Shown here in pieces: positions 8,520 through 17,451 of a stretch of DNA of 21,006 nt. This DNA is from Bacteroidota bacterium (GTDB lineage Bacteria > Bacteroidota > Ignavibacteria > Ignavibacteriales > Ignavibacteriaceae). The notes beneath the pieces are model-generated. The model worked only from the letters and a program-made list of their open reading frames with translations. It was not told the origin of the DNA and ran no database searches. The DNA lies in assembly GCA_024278655.1 (NCBI GenBank), contig JAJRSV010000091.1, forward strand, positions 1-21,006, given 5' to 3'. Numbering within the stretch: position 1 is the stretch's first letter; each line of letters starts with the position of its first letter. The position numbers and the translations under genes were made by a program.

Positions 8520-9145
8520 AAAAACATGCAGAAATTTACAATCAGTTAGTTCCTTATGTAATTGAGCAAACCGGACGCGGCGAACGCGGAATGGACATTT
8601 ATTCCCGTCTGCTGCGCGAAAGAATTATTTTTATCGGTATGCCTATCGATGATCATATTGCGAGCTTGACTATTGCACAGTTAATCTTTCTTGAAGCGGA
8701 AGATTCTGAAAAAGACATCAATCTTTATATAAACACACCGGGCGGAAGCGTTACCGCCGGTTTAGCTATTTACGATACGATGAGATACATTAAACCCGAT
8801 GTTGCTACAATCTGCGTTGGAATGGCTGCAAGTATGGGAGCTATTCTTTTGGCAGGCGGTGCCGAGGGTAAAAGATCATCGCTGCCTCATGCAAAAATAA
8901 TGATTCATCAACCATGGGTTGGCGGAATTCAGGGACAAACTTCCGATATAGAGATTCACGCTAAAGAGATGATTAAAACAAGAGATACCCTTTATAAAAT
9001 TTTAGCAAAACACACCGGCAAACCGCTGGAACAAATAGCAAAGGACTGCGACAGGGATTACTTCCTTACTGCTGAAGAGGCAAAGGAGTATCACCTGATA
9101 GATAACATCCTCGAAACCCGAACCGGTGCAGAGAAGAAAAAATAA
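8516..9145 (+). CDS. clpP: ATP-dependent Clp protease proteolytic subunit ClpP
   Basis: ClpP forms the tetradecameric serine-protease chamber that degrades substrates fed by ClpX or ClpA/C. The 209-residue sequence has the full triad by motif: Ser106 in GMAASMGA (102-109), His131 in MIHQP (129-133) and Asp181 in DRDYFL (179-184). The oxyanion-region NTPGGSVTAG (73-82) and the handle QGQTSDIEIHAKEM are also present. The ATG at 8516 lies inside the last codons of trigger factor (ATGA overlap), so translation is probably coupled. A strong terminator follows within 25 bp of the stop. No clpX gene follows in this window. Confidence 0.97.
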   Translation: MKKHAEIYNQLVPYVIEQTGRGERGMDIYSRLLRERIIFIGMPIDDHIASLTIAQLIFLEAEDSEKDINLYINTPGGSVTAGLAIYDTMRYIKPDVATICVGMAASMGAILLAGGAEGKRSSLPHAKIMIHQPWVGGIQGQTSDIEIHAKEMIKTRDTLYKILAKHTGKPLEQIAKDCDRDYFLTAEEAKEYHLIDNILETRTGAEKKK

Positions 9146-9169
9146 TTTTTTCCCTCCAACTACATTAAT

Positions 9170-9200
9170 AAGGGGCGTATATTTTAATGCGCCCCTTTTT
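9170..9200 (+). terminator. Intrinsic terminator after tig-clpP
   Basis: The stem AAGGGGCG (9170-9177) pairs with CGCCCCTT (9190-9197) and can extend by three more pairs (one G-U) around a six-base AT loop. It is followed directly by further Ts. GC-rich base, position 25 bp after the clpP stop and direction fit a rho-independent terminator. Confidence 0.88.
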
Positions 9201-9304
9201 AATTTACCAGTGTGCTGTTAAACACTATTCATTAAATATTAACTTGTCTTATCTTTAATTATCTTTTATCTTCATGGTTAATTATCTCTGAAAGTTGAAA
9301 CAGA

Positions 9305-10399
9305 ATGATTGGTCACAGGTTTACACAATACATACCGGACGACTCATCCAGCAGCGGATTTGATAAGCTGTTTAATCTTTTTATGCAGCTTATACTGATT
9401 ACATCGGGCGACGTTTCGGAAGCGCTGAACTGGATGAACCAGTTGGACAGGAAATACAACCTGACCGACGACAGCTACGGTATGGGTGATTTTATTGATG
9501 ACCTGAAAAAGAAAAATTACATCGAAGAACAAAGCGGTAACGCTTTACACCTTACGGCAAAAAGCGAGCAGACAATCCGCCGCCGTTCACTCGAAGAGAT
9601 ATTCACCAAGCTCAGAAAATCTGTCCGGGGAAATCACACTACTCCCTTTTCCGGGCACGGCGATGAATCAACTTCGGAGCGGCGTGAGTTTTACTTCGGC
9701 GATTCGATTGACCAGATTGATATGACGAGTTCGATAAAAAATGCACAGATAAATCATGGGCTTGACGATTTTAAACTCACCGAAAAAGACCTCGAAATTG
9801 AAGAGCGCGATTACAAAGCTTTAAACTCAACTGTTTTGATGATTGACATCTCGCACTCGATGGTGCTTTACGGCGAAGACAGAATTACTCCCGCTAAAAA
9901 AGTTGCAATGGCACTATCGGAACTGATAACTACAAAGTACCCGAAAGACACACTCGATATTATTGTTTTCGGAAATGATGCATGGCAAATTCAGATAAAA
10001 GACCTGCCTTATTTACAGGTCGGACCTTATTACACAAATACGGTTGCCGGAATTGAACTTGCAAACGATATTCTGCGAAGAAGAAAAACAAACAACAAGC
10101 AGATATTTATGATTACCGACGGTAAACCTACCTGCTTAAAAGTCGGTGCGCGCTATTATAAAAACAGTTTCGGACTTGACAGAAAAATTTTGAATAAAAC
10201 TCTTGACCAGGCGGCACGCTGCCGGAAGTTGGGAATAACAATTACAACGTTTATGATTGCACGCGACCCGTACCTGCAGGAATTCGTTCGCGAATTTACA
10301 AAGACAAATAACGGCAGGGCTTACTACAGCAACTTAAACGGTCTCGGAGATTTTATTTTCGAAGACTATATCAGAAACAGAAGAAAAAGAGTTTACTAA
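9305..10399 (+). CDS. VWA-domain protein with complete MIDAS, ChlD/BchD-like partner of the next AAA+ gene
   Basis: The 364-residue protein has a helical N-terminal region (about 1-110), a linker, then a von Willebrand A domain from about 173 to the end. The metal-ion-dependent adhesion site is intact: DISHS (D181, S183, S185), the Thr in YYTNT (244-246) and TDG (271-273). The stretch before the VWA domain (LDDFKLTEKDLEIEE) looks like a lineage-conserved lead-in. There is no signal peptide or membrane helix, so it should be cytoplasmic. VWA proteins beside MoxR/BchI-type ATPases usually act with them as a chelatase or remodelling pair; the stop-to-start gap to that gene here is 16 bp. No chlorophyll or cobalamin genes are nearby, so a magnesium- or cobaltochelatase role is not supported. 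The ATG at 9305 has only a weak upstream purine tract. Confidence 0.82.
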   Translation: MIGHRFTQYIPDDSSSSGFDKLFNLFMQLILITSGDVSEALNWMNQLDRKYNLTDDSYGMGDFIDDLKKKNYIEEQSGNALHLTAKSEQTIRRRSLEEIFTKLRKSVRGNHTTPFSGHGDESTSERREFYFGDSIDQIDMTSSIKNAQINHGLDDFKLTEKDLEIEERDYKALNSTVLMIDISHSMVLYGEDRITPAKKVAMALSELITTKYPKDTLDIIVFGNDAWQIQIKDLPYLQVGPYYTNTVAGIELANDILRRRKTNNKQIFMITDGKPTCLKVGARYYKNSFGLDRKILNKTLDQAARCRKLGITITTFMIARDPYLQEFVREFTKTNNGRAYYSNLNGLGDFIFEDYIRNRRKRVY

Positions 10400-10415
10400 A
10401 CTTAAAAAAGGATTT

Positions 10416-11927
10416 ATGAATCAGTTATCGATAAAAACTTTAGGCGAACTTAAAACAAGCGGTTACAAACCGAAATCCATTAAAGATGAAATGCGAGATA
10501 ATCTCATCACTTACCTGAAGAAAGGAATAAATCCTTTTGAAGGAATAATCGGATACGATGAAACCGTTATTCCCGAGCTGCAAACGGCTATCCTTTCAAG
10601 GCACAATATTATTTTACTCGGATTGCGCGGACAGGCAAAAACTAAAATTGCACGCCTGCTTGTAAACTTACTGGATGAATATATTCCTGTAATAGAAGGA
10701 GCGGAATTAAACGATGATCCGTTGAATCCCCTTTCGGTTCAGGCAAGAAAGATAATTGAAAGCGAAGGAGACAACACAAAAATAAAATGGATGCACAGGG
10801 AAGAAAGGTATACCGAAAAACTTGCAACACCCGATGTATCGGTTGCGGATTTAATTGGCGATGTTGACCCGATAAAAGCTGCGGCGCTCAAACTCCCCTA
10901 CTCCGATGAACGTGTAATCCACTTCGGGCTAATTCCCCGCTCGCACAGATGCATTTTCGTTATAAACGAATTGCCCGATCTGCAGGCAAGAATTCAGGTT
11001 GCACTTTTTAACATACTCGAAGAGCGTGATATTCAGATACGAGGATTTAAAGTAAGACTGCCGCTCGATATTCAATTTGTATTCACTGCCAACCCCGAAG
11101 ATTATACAAACCGCGGTTCAATCGTTACTCCGCTAAAGGACAGAATCGACAGCCAGATATTAACTCATTACCCGAAAAGCATCGAGCATTCACGGTTGAT
11201 TACAGAACAGGAAGCTAATCTTACCGACGAGCAGAAGAAAATAAAAGCGGATGACCTGTTAAAGGATCTTATCGAGCTGATAGCATTCGAAGCCCGTTCG
11301 AGCGAATACATTGATGAGAAAAGCGGTGTATCGGCACGGTTAACTATCTCCGCTTTCGAAAACCTGATTAGCACGGCAGAACGCCGTAACATCCTGAACA
11401 ACGAAGAAGAAACAATCCTTCGCATAAGCGACCTCTTCGGAGTGATTCCGTCAATCACGGGCAAGATAGAACTTGTTTACGAAGGTGAGCAGGAAGGTCC
11501 GTATAAAGTCGCGCAAATCTTAATCGGTAAAGCGATAAGAAATTATTTTGCAAAACTTTTTCCGGCGCCCGAAAGTTTTAAGAACGTTCCCGAATCGAAT
11601 CCGTATAACAAAATTGTTCAATGGTTCAAAAAAGGAAAAACCGTCGATTTATTATCAACTCTTTCGAATAAAGAGTATAAAAAAGTTCTTAACGGAATTC
11701 CCGGTTTGAAAGAAGTAGTCGATAAATATTTTCCCGATGAAAAACCGGAGACGAAACTTCTTTTAATGGAATTTGTTCTTTTTGGTCTTTCGGAGTATTC
11801 GATGCTCAGCCGCTTCCGGCTCGAAAACGGTGTGCAGTTTAAGGATATGTTAAGCTCTATGTTTACGATGAGTCCGGAAGAAGATGCGGAAAACGACTCG
11901 CAATTATTCGATGACGATATAATATAA
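10416..11927 (+). CDS. AAA+ ATPase of the BchI/MoxR type, paired with the VWA protein
   Basis: The 503-residue protein has Walker A GLRGQAKT (69-76), a Walker B-position strand CIFVINE (179-185), a BchI-like helix insert region (LQARIQVALFNILEERD), sensor 1 around FTANPEDY (N226) and an arginine-finger-like PLKDRID (R243). The usual Walker B Asp is Asn184, while the catalytic Glu185 is kept. The last 160 residues are helical and not recognised, ending in an acidic tail (DDDII). AAAGGA precedes the ATG by about six bases. It likely forms an ATP-driven ring that acts on, or through, the VWA partner encoded just upstream; the target is unknown. Databases often label such proteins magnesium chelatase or sigma-54-interacting, and neither label is supported by this neighbourhood. 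Confidence 0.83.
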   Translation: MNQLSIKTLGELKTSGYKPKSIKDEMRDNLITYLKKGINPFEGIIGYDETVIPELQTAILSRHNIILLGLRGQAKTKIARLLVNLLDEYIPVIEGAELNDDPLNPLSVQARKIIESEGDNTKIKWMHREERYTEKLATPDVSVADLIGDVDPIKAAALKLPYSDERVIHFGLIPRSHRCIFVINELPDLQARIQVALFNILEERDIQIRGFKVRLPLDIQFVFTANPEDYTNRGSIVTPLKDRIDSQILTHYPKSIEHSRLITEQEANLTDEQKKIKADDLLKDLIELIAFEARSSEYIDEKSGVSARLTISAFENLISTAERRNILNNEEETILRISDLFGVIPSITGKIELVYEGEQEGPYKVAQILIGKAIRNYFAKLFPAPESFKNVPESNPYNKIVQWFKKGKTVDLLSTLSNKEYKKVLNGIPGLKEVVDKYFPDEKPETKLLLMEFVLFGLSEYSMLSRFRLENGVQFKDMLSSMFTMSPEEDAENDSQLFDDDII

Positions 11928-11989
11928 CTTTTATCCCCAACGTTCAATTTCTTATATTTTGATCCTGGAAAAAACAAATTCATAAGGAA

Positions 11990-13147
11990 GTGGAAAAGAA
12001 AAAAATATTAATAATCGGTCCGGCATATCCTTACCGCGGCGGCAATTCGCTTTTCGTTGCCCAAACGTACGAGATTTTAAAGAACGATTTCGATGTTAAA
12101 ATTTTTAACTTCAAGCTTTTGTACCCTTCGCTACTCTTTCCGGGCACAACACAATTCGACAAGAGCGAAAAAATTGTTTACAAACCTCCAAACGAAAGGA
12201 TACTGAATTCGATAAATCCTTTTAATTGGTTTGCGGTTGCAAAAAGAATAAAACAGGAAAATGCAGACCTCGTTGTATTCGATTGGTGGCATCCGTTTTT
12301 CGGACCGGCTTTGGGTACTATCACCCGGTTAATCAAAAGTAAATACAAAAACAAAATACTTTTCATCACCGAAAATGTTGTATCGCACGAAGCGAACAGG
12401 ATTGATAAAGTTCTTACCCGCTACGGTTTAAAAGAAGCGTCTATGTTCCTTGCTTTATCGAAACAGGTTGAAAAGGAACTCCGGCAATTTGCAAAAGGAA
12501 GAAAGATATACCGCTCCGTGCTTCCTTCGTACGATTGCTATACAACTGATGAAACCTTTGATAAAAATGAACTGAGGGATGAACTAAATATTAAACGGAA
12601 TGCTACTGTTCTTTTGTTTTTCGGATACGTGCGTAAATACAAGGGGCTGGATATTTTACTCGAAGCAATGCCCGAAATTATCCGCATCCATCCCGATACA
12701 TATTTAATAGTTGTAGGAGAGTTTTACGACAAGCCGGAAACCTACACTTCGATTGTTGAAAAAAATAAATTAAACAGTAACGTAAAAATATTGAACCGTT
12801 TTGTTCCCAACGAAGAAGTGGCTAAGTATTACAATGCAGCAGATGCAGTTGTTCTGCCTTACAAAAGCGCTACACAAAGTGCCGTGCTTAATGTGGCTTA
12901 CTCATTCAAAAAACCTGTTATAGTTACTAATGTTGAGGGACTTGCCGAGTTTGTTGAAGACGGAAAAACCGGGGTCATCGTAAATCCTGATTCGGTAGAT
13001 GAAATTGTTAAGGGCTACGGGAAATTTTTAGAATTAAAAGATAGCGTCGATTTCAAAACACACATTGAAAAGAGGAACAAAGAAAATTCGTTCGAAAACC
13101 TTCCGGCACTAATTAAAGAGATGTTGAATGAAGCGGAAAGTAATTAA
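11990..13147 (+). CDS. GT4-like (GT-B fold) glycosyltransferase
   Basis: The 385-residue protein begins EKKKILIIGPAYPYRGG, the N-terminal Rossmann strand and glycine loop of GT-B enzymes. The C-terminal domain has FFGYVRKYKGLDILLEA (210-226), VVGEF, YYNAADAVVLPYKSATQS (280-297) and KKPVIVTNVEGLAE (307-320). The donor-site glutamate pair of classical GT4 enzymes is altered (Gln296/Ser297 region, then VAYSFKKP), a pattern I recall from a subgroup of cell-surface polysaccharide transferases. It should transfer a sugar from a nucleotide donor, probably to a lipid or polysaccharide acceptor at the cytoplasmic membrane; donor and acceptor cannot be read. The start is GTG at 11990, with AAGGA unusually close upstream. 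It follows the AAA+ gene by 62 bp and ends flush against a convergent gene. Confidence 0.85.
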   Translation: MEKKKILIIGPAYPYRGGNSLFVAQTYEILKNDFDVKIFNFKLLYPSLLFPGTTQFDKSEKIVYKPPNERILNSINPFNWFAVAKRIKQENADLVVFDWWHPFFGPALGTITRLIKSKYKNKILFITENVVSHEANRIDKVLTRYGLKEASMFLALSKQVEKELRQFAKGRKIYRSVLPSYDCYTTDETFDKNELRDELNIKRNATVLLFFGYVRKYKGLDILLEAMPEIIRIHPDTYLIVVGEFYDKPETYTSIVEKNKLNSNVKILNRFVPNEEVAKYYNAADAVVLPYKSATQSAVLNVAYSFKKPVIVTNVEGLAEFVEDGKTGVIVNPDSVDEIVKGYGKFLELKDSVDFKTHIEKRNKENSFENLPALIKEMLNEAESN

Positions 13148-14353
13148 CTACTCTTCGGGTTTATCCTTGCCGATTTTCAGCACATTGTTTTTATCATCGG
13201 GGTTTTTATTTTTAGTCGATTTAAATAAATCAAGAATATCCGAGCTCTTCCCTTTTTTCTTCTTTTTCCTTTTAATTTTATGACTGCTCTCGGTTCTTAT
13301 GTTTTCTAAGAACTTTTTAAAATCTTTACTTTCCGGTTGCTTAACCGGCTCCTGCTCGATTTCAACTATTGTACTGTCATCTTTTATTTCAACTTTCCTC
13401 AGCTTTATTGGCAGCAGGGTCTGCACTTTCCGGAAGTCTTCGTAATCGGTCTTTTCTTCATCCGATAAATTATACCGCTGTACGTTTTCCTCGTCCTTCG
13501 CGGTTTTACTTATATTTTCATTAACACTTCTAAAATTAAGCTGGTCATCGCGACCTGCTGCAATTGTTTCATCCCTTCCCGAGGCAGCATTTTCACGGGC
13601 AGTAATAATACCGGCATCCGGTTCTTTCTCTATTCTTTCACGCTCTTTAAATTCAAGTGGCAATTCTTTTCCTTCAAACGAAGTAGCGTAAGAAGGAATT
13701 CTTTCCTGTCTCGCCGCAACTTCCGACCGTTCGATAAAATTCTCTTCCTTCTTATCAACTACACCTTTATCTTTATCGCCCGATTTAATTTTCTTTTTTG
13801 TTTCCGGAATAAAAATAAAATTATCCCGCTCTGCTTTGGCTTTTTTCTTTTTCCTTATTTTTTGATGCTCAAACAATTCATCTAACAGCAACTGATCGTT
13901 TTGTGTGATTGCGTCATTCGCCGTCAGATCGATTGAAAATTTTTCGGAGTAATTGGTTACACCTTTGTATTTGCTAACGGAAATTAAGCCCACCTGCTGA
14001 ATTTTAAAACGGAAGTACTCATACATTTTTTCATTCAGAATCGATTCGATAGCATCAACCGCATAAACCGGATCGGTGAAGAACAATTCCGGAATTTTAT
14101 CGACGTAAATTCTTATTCCATAGTTTGTTTCAGGAAGTTTCAACTCCGGCACGTTTGTAAGTAACCTGTAGATGACAAGGTTTTTAGGAAAGTATTCGGA
14201 AATTAATTTTTCAACCTGCCCGAGACCTATTTTCCGGTGATGTAACCGGGGATCGTTCCTGAATATAATCCTGTAATTATAATCTTCGTCTGTGGAATTA
14301 CGTGAATAAATGACGAAATCATTTTTTTTGGCATTTCTTGTTTCAAGCAGCAT
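13148..14353 (-). CDS. Unrecognised charged protein with an N-terminal folded region and long disordered Lys/Glu-rich tail
   Basis: I do not recognise this 401-residue protein. Residues 1 to about 165 have the hydrophobic pattern of a folded domain (for example KNLVIYRLLTNVPELKL and AVDAIESILNEKMYEYF). The rest is low in hydrophobic residues and very rich in Lys, Glu, Asp and Arg, with two basic clusters: RKKKKAK (167-173) and KIKRKKKKKGK (359-369). There is no signal peptide and no membrane helix. A short IDLDLF-like segment, SSDILDLFKS (370-379), sits at the tail. Composition suggests a nucleic-acid- or ribosome-binding tail, but that is only inference. Its TAG stop abuts the TAA of the convergent glycosyltransferase gene with no base between them. 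The ATG at 14353 is about 75 bp downstream, on the minus strand, of the secreted protein's terminator. Confidence 0.7.
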   Translation of the reverse strand: MLLETRNAKKNDFVIYSRNSTDEDYNYRIIFRNDPRLHHRKIGLGQVEKLISEYFPKNLVIYRLLTNVPELKLPETNYGIRIYVDKIPELFFTDPVYAVDAIESILNEKMYEYFRFKIQQVGLISVSKYKGVTNYSEKFSIDLTANDAITQNDQLLLDELFEHQKIRKKKKAKAERDNFIFIPETKKKIKSGDKDKGVVDKKEENFIERSEVAARQERIPSYATSFEGKELPLEFKERERIEKEPDAGIITARENAASGRDETIAAGRDDQLNFRSVNENISKTAKDEENVQRYNLSDEEKTDYEDFRKVQTLLPIKLRKVEIKDDSTIVEIEQEPVKQPESKDFKKFLENIRTESSHKIKRKKKKKGKSSDILDLFKSTKNKNPDDKNNVLKIGKDKPEE

Positions 14354-14425
14354 ATAGTTTTAGCTTAACCAACTATGAATTGCAAAAATTTAAGTCTAAT
14401 ATTAATTGAATAAAATTAAAGATAC

Positions 14426-14455
14426 AAAAAAGCCGGGCATTAACCCGGCTTTTTA
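14426..14455 (-). terminator. Intrinsic terminator after the type IX secreted protein gene
   Basis: A perfect 7-bp GC-rich stem AGCCGGG (14431-14437) / CCCGGCT (14444-14450) with loop CATTAA. It is flanked by an A-run on the left and a T-run on the right, so each strand reads a hairpin followed by Ts. It lies about 20 bp after the stop of the minus-strand secreted-protein gene. The symmetry would also allow it to stop plus-strand transcripts. Confidence 0.88.
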
Positions 14456-14474
14456 ACATAATTTTATACGTCTC

Positions 14475-17402
14475 TTATTTTAAAAGAATCATCTTTTTCG
14501 TATTCACAAAATTACTGCCGTTGTTACCGGCGGCTCTTAACTCATACAGGTAAATTCCGCTGCTTACTTTTAAGCCGCTGTCATCGGTTCCGTTCCAGGT
14601 AACAGTATAATTACCCGGCGTTACTTCCTGGTTAACAATAGTAGCTACGGTTTGTCCGAGCATATTGTAAATAGTAATAGTAACGTTGGATTCAACAGGT
14701 ACCGAGAAGTTAATTACAGTAGTCGGGTTAAACGGGTTTGGATAGTTCTGCGATAACACAAACTCTCCCGGTACTGAGGTGTTCTTCTCGTCGGGATTAA
14801 CCGAGCTAACATTACCGTTAACGGCATAAGCCAGACCTAATACACCGGTAAAGTTTATATCGCCGACCAAAGTACCGGAACCGTCGTTTTTGTTAATACT
14901 AATTAACTGAGCCACATCATTATCCCCACCTATTATTCCGTAAAGGTCGCCGTTTTCATCGAAAGCAAGGTCGTTAGTTTTTACACCAAATCCTGTTAGC
15001 CCAACGAGCGTTGATGTACCTGTAGTTAAATCGATAGTATAAATATTATCTTTTCCGCTGCCGATAACAATTTTCTTAACCGCATACATAACGTTAGTGG
15101 TCGGATCTATTTCAATTGCGGTTAATTGAATATCCGCTGTATCAACCACCGAAATAGTTCCGTTGGATAAATCAACGGTATAGATTATTCCTATCTGACT
15201 TGCAATATACATCGTACCCGATGAATCGAATGTTACCCCAACAACGTTTCCTACATCCAGCGTATGTTGAGTGAAAGCATCGCCACCCGTACCGTTTATC
15301 CTAACCAATTCGGTAGTATTTGATGTTGTAGATACTCCGTACAACACGCTTGTAACCGGGTCAGCAGTTATACTGTTCAAATCGTCAAAGTTCGATGGAC
15401 CTAAAAGAGTTCCTTCGCCAGTAGATTTATTAACAGTAATAGTTACCCCGTTTTCCACAGTTCCGGTTGAAGCATAGAAAAATCCGGTAAATGCCGGTTC
15501 TATAAGAAAAGCAGTTCCGTTAAGAATTAATCCGTCGAAGTTCGGATCGTTATCGTCAAAAGCCATTAACTCGCTATAAATTGCCGGGTCAACCGGATCG
15601 AATTGAATCTCGAGGTCCAAGCTATCGAAAGTATTTAACGTAACAGGATAATTCAAACTCGTTAGTAAAGTAAACGGACCAGCTGTTGGAGTGATATTAT
15701 TAATCACCAATGGTGAATCGCCGTAGTTTGCAATGGTAATTACTTTTGTTAATGGACTTGAACCGATTTCAAGTTCTCCGAATTCCACTGGGTTAGACTC
15801 TGTAAAAAGAGAAACACCTGAATAGGGCTTCATTCTTATTTCCGTCAGCCAGGTTCCCCATGTATTCGTTGCCGCTGCATATTCCGAGAACAACCAGATG
15901 TTGGCTTGATTTACCGGATCGAGAGATGCCATCAAGTAATCGCCCCAACGATTTCTTGAACCGCCGAATGTTACCACATAATTTCCCTGACCTTCCATCA
16001 TTACTTTACTTGGGCTTAATCCCGGGGCATCGGTTCCTCTTTTAGTTGAGTAGAATGCACCAATATATTCCGTATCGGCAGAACGGCTGTAAGTAATCGC
16101 TAAGTTATGGTCTGCATCAACAGCAATTGCGGGATATATGTAGTAGTATCCCTGAGCGCCTTGTTCTACCTGCTCTAATATCGCATGTGTATTTGCATCA
16201 ATTACAAAATATTTTATACTGCCGTTTTGCGAAAACTGAGAGTTTCTGATAGCGTGGACAGCATAAATTTTACCATCGCGTAAAATAGGAGCATTTCTTA
16301 CAGAACTCCCTCCGCTTTCCAGTCTCGGATTACCGCCTCCCAACTGATTTGCTTTAGGTGCGGGTCCGTATGTTGGAACTGTTATTCTCACACCGGAAAG
16401 AGTTGGAGAACCTACCGGATCATCAATCCAGTATAATACATAATAATTTCCGCCCTGTCTGTTTGCCCAAACAAAATAACTTCTGTTCAATCCCGCATCA
16501 TAAGAAATTGTAGGATGAATTACATCCAAGGAACTCGAAGCATTACCCGGATCTCTTATACTCCAGATATCCTGCCAGGTAAAACCGTTATCCTGAGCAG
16601 CATATAATTCCGCTTTATTAATTATTCTTATTTTATTATACAGGTATGAACCACCAAAAGTAAACTGGCGAGACATAATGTAAATTGCCTGATCGTCATA
16701 CCCTATCTGAGGATAATCGCCCCATGTATTTGTGTTGTTGTTTCCGTTTGTCTTGGCATTTATTGCGTACATATACCAGGTGCCTAACGGATCTTCATCA
16801 TCGGAAAATGCTATTATAAAGAAAGCTGTTTGAGTGCCGTTGTTCTGGTTATCCCACAACATAAACCATCTTCCTTCGTAGTGGTCGTAAATAATCTGAG
16901 GATCGAATGCACCCGGATTTGGAAGAACCTGACCGCACCAGGCATCGGCACTTATATTTTTCAGTACATTGCCGTCTCTGTCGTAAATATAAAATCTTGT
17001 ATTAACCATGGCTATAACGTGATTAGGTCCGACAGCCATATGAGGATCGGGAGGAATGGAGTTAGTCATAGGAATTGCAGAGAAACTATTGAGTTCGAAA
17101 CTTGTACCTATACCTCCTCCTGTAGGCGATGAGTATGCATTCTCATCTTCCACATAAACATAATTATCATAAACCTGTTTTGCCGTCTGATCAATCAACA
17201 TACCGAAATCCGGATCCTGAACTTCAATTACTCTGCGCTCTCCGGTTTGGTCGCCGCCAACTGGCATTGAGAAATCGTCTGTTGTAACTATTATACCTGA
17301 ACTTACACTACCCTGCGCGGGACCGCTGTACTGCTGCGCAAAAGTAAATGCAGAAAATAAAATAACAAGCACTACGGCTATGTTATAAGTAACCTTCTTC
17401 AT
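14475..17402 (-). CDS. Large secreted protein with type IX secretion C-terminal sorting domain
   Basis: The 975-residue protein has a signal peptide (MKKVTYNIAVVLVILFSAFTFA, cut around 22-24, before QQ). Residues from about 60 to 530 are rich in aromatic and Gly/Asn turns and look like a beta-propeller-type domain (for example YDDQAIYIMSRQ and NLAITYSRSAD). About 535-640 resembles the choice-of-anchor D / ASPM-SPD2-hydin immunoglobulin-like fold (FGELEIGSSP, ITIANYGDSPLVINN). About 645-865 has a second run of propeller-like repeats (DPTTNVMYAVKK, LAFDENGDLYGI). Residues 876-975 are the sorting domain, with LSQNYPNPFNPTT (883-895), YNMLGQTV and the final KKMILLK. It should be exported by Sec, then by the type IX system, and released or anchored at the cell surface. 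No catalytic residues are evident. AGAGG precedes the ATG at 17402. Confidence 0.9.
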   Translation of the reverse strand: MKKVTYNIAVVLVILFSAFTFAQQYSGPAQGSVSSGIIVTTDDFSMPVGGDQTGERRVIEVQDPDFGMLIDQTAKQVYDNYVYVEDENAYSSPTGGGIGTSFELNSFSAIPMTNSIPPDPHMAVGPNHVIAMVNTRFYIYDRDGNVLKNISADAWCGQVLPNPGAFDPQIIYDHYEGRWFMLWDNQNNGTQTAFFIIAFSDDEDPLGTWYMYAINAKTNGNNNTNTWGDYPQIGYDDQAIYIMSRQFTFGGSYLYNKIRIINKAELYAAQDNGFTWQDIWSIRDPGNASSSLDVIHPTISYDAGLNRSYFVWANRQGGNYYVLYWIDDPVGSPTLSGVRITVPTYGPAPKANQLGGGNPRLESGGSSVRNAPILRDGKIYAVHAIRNSQFSQNGSIKYFVIDANTHAILEQVEQGAQGYYYIYPAIAVDADHNLAITYSRSADTEYIGAFYSTKRGTDAPGLSPSKVMMEGQGNYVVTFGGSRNRWGDYLMASLDPVNQANIWLFSEYAAATNTWGTWLTEIRMKPYSGVSLFTESNPVEFGELEIGSSPLTKVITIANYGDSPLVINNITPTAGPFTLLTSLNYPVTLNTFDSLDLEIQFDPVDPAIYSELMAFDDNDPNFDGLILNGTAFLIEPAFTGFFYASTGTVENGVTITVNKSTGEGTLLGPSNFDDLNSITADPVTSVLYGVSTTSNTTELVRINGTGGDAFTQHTLDVGNVVGVTFDSSGTMYIASQIGIIYTVDLSNGTISVVDTADIQLTAIEIDPTTNVMYAVKKIVIGSGKDNIYTIDLTTGTSTLVGLTGFGVKTNDLAFDENGDLYGIIGGDNDVAQLISINKNDGSGTLVGDINFTGVLGLAYAVNGNVSSVNPDEKNTSVPGEFVLSQNYPNPFNPTTVINFSVPVESNVTITIYNMLGQTVATIVNQEVTPGNYTVTWNGTDDSGLKVSSGIYLYELRAAGNNGSNFVNTKKMILLK

Positions 17403-17451
17403 ATTAGCCTCTAATATATTTTTTTAAAATTTTGAATTATAGTTTGAAGTG

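Noticed and set aside
9244..9272. TTGTCT-N17-TATCTT promoter before the VWA gene
   Set aside because: Only four of six bases match in each box within very AT-rich sequence, and no TAnnTTTG element with a correctly placed TTG was found.
9305..11927. Magnesium chelatase (ChlI/ChlD) for chlorophyll synthesis
   Set aside because: No ChlH or other tetrapyrrole pathway genes are near, the Walker B is divergent, and the VWA protein lacks its own AAA domain as found in ChlD.
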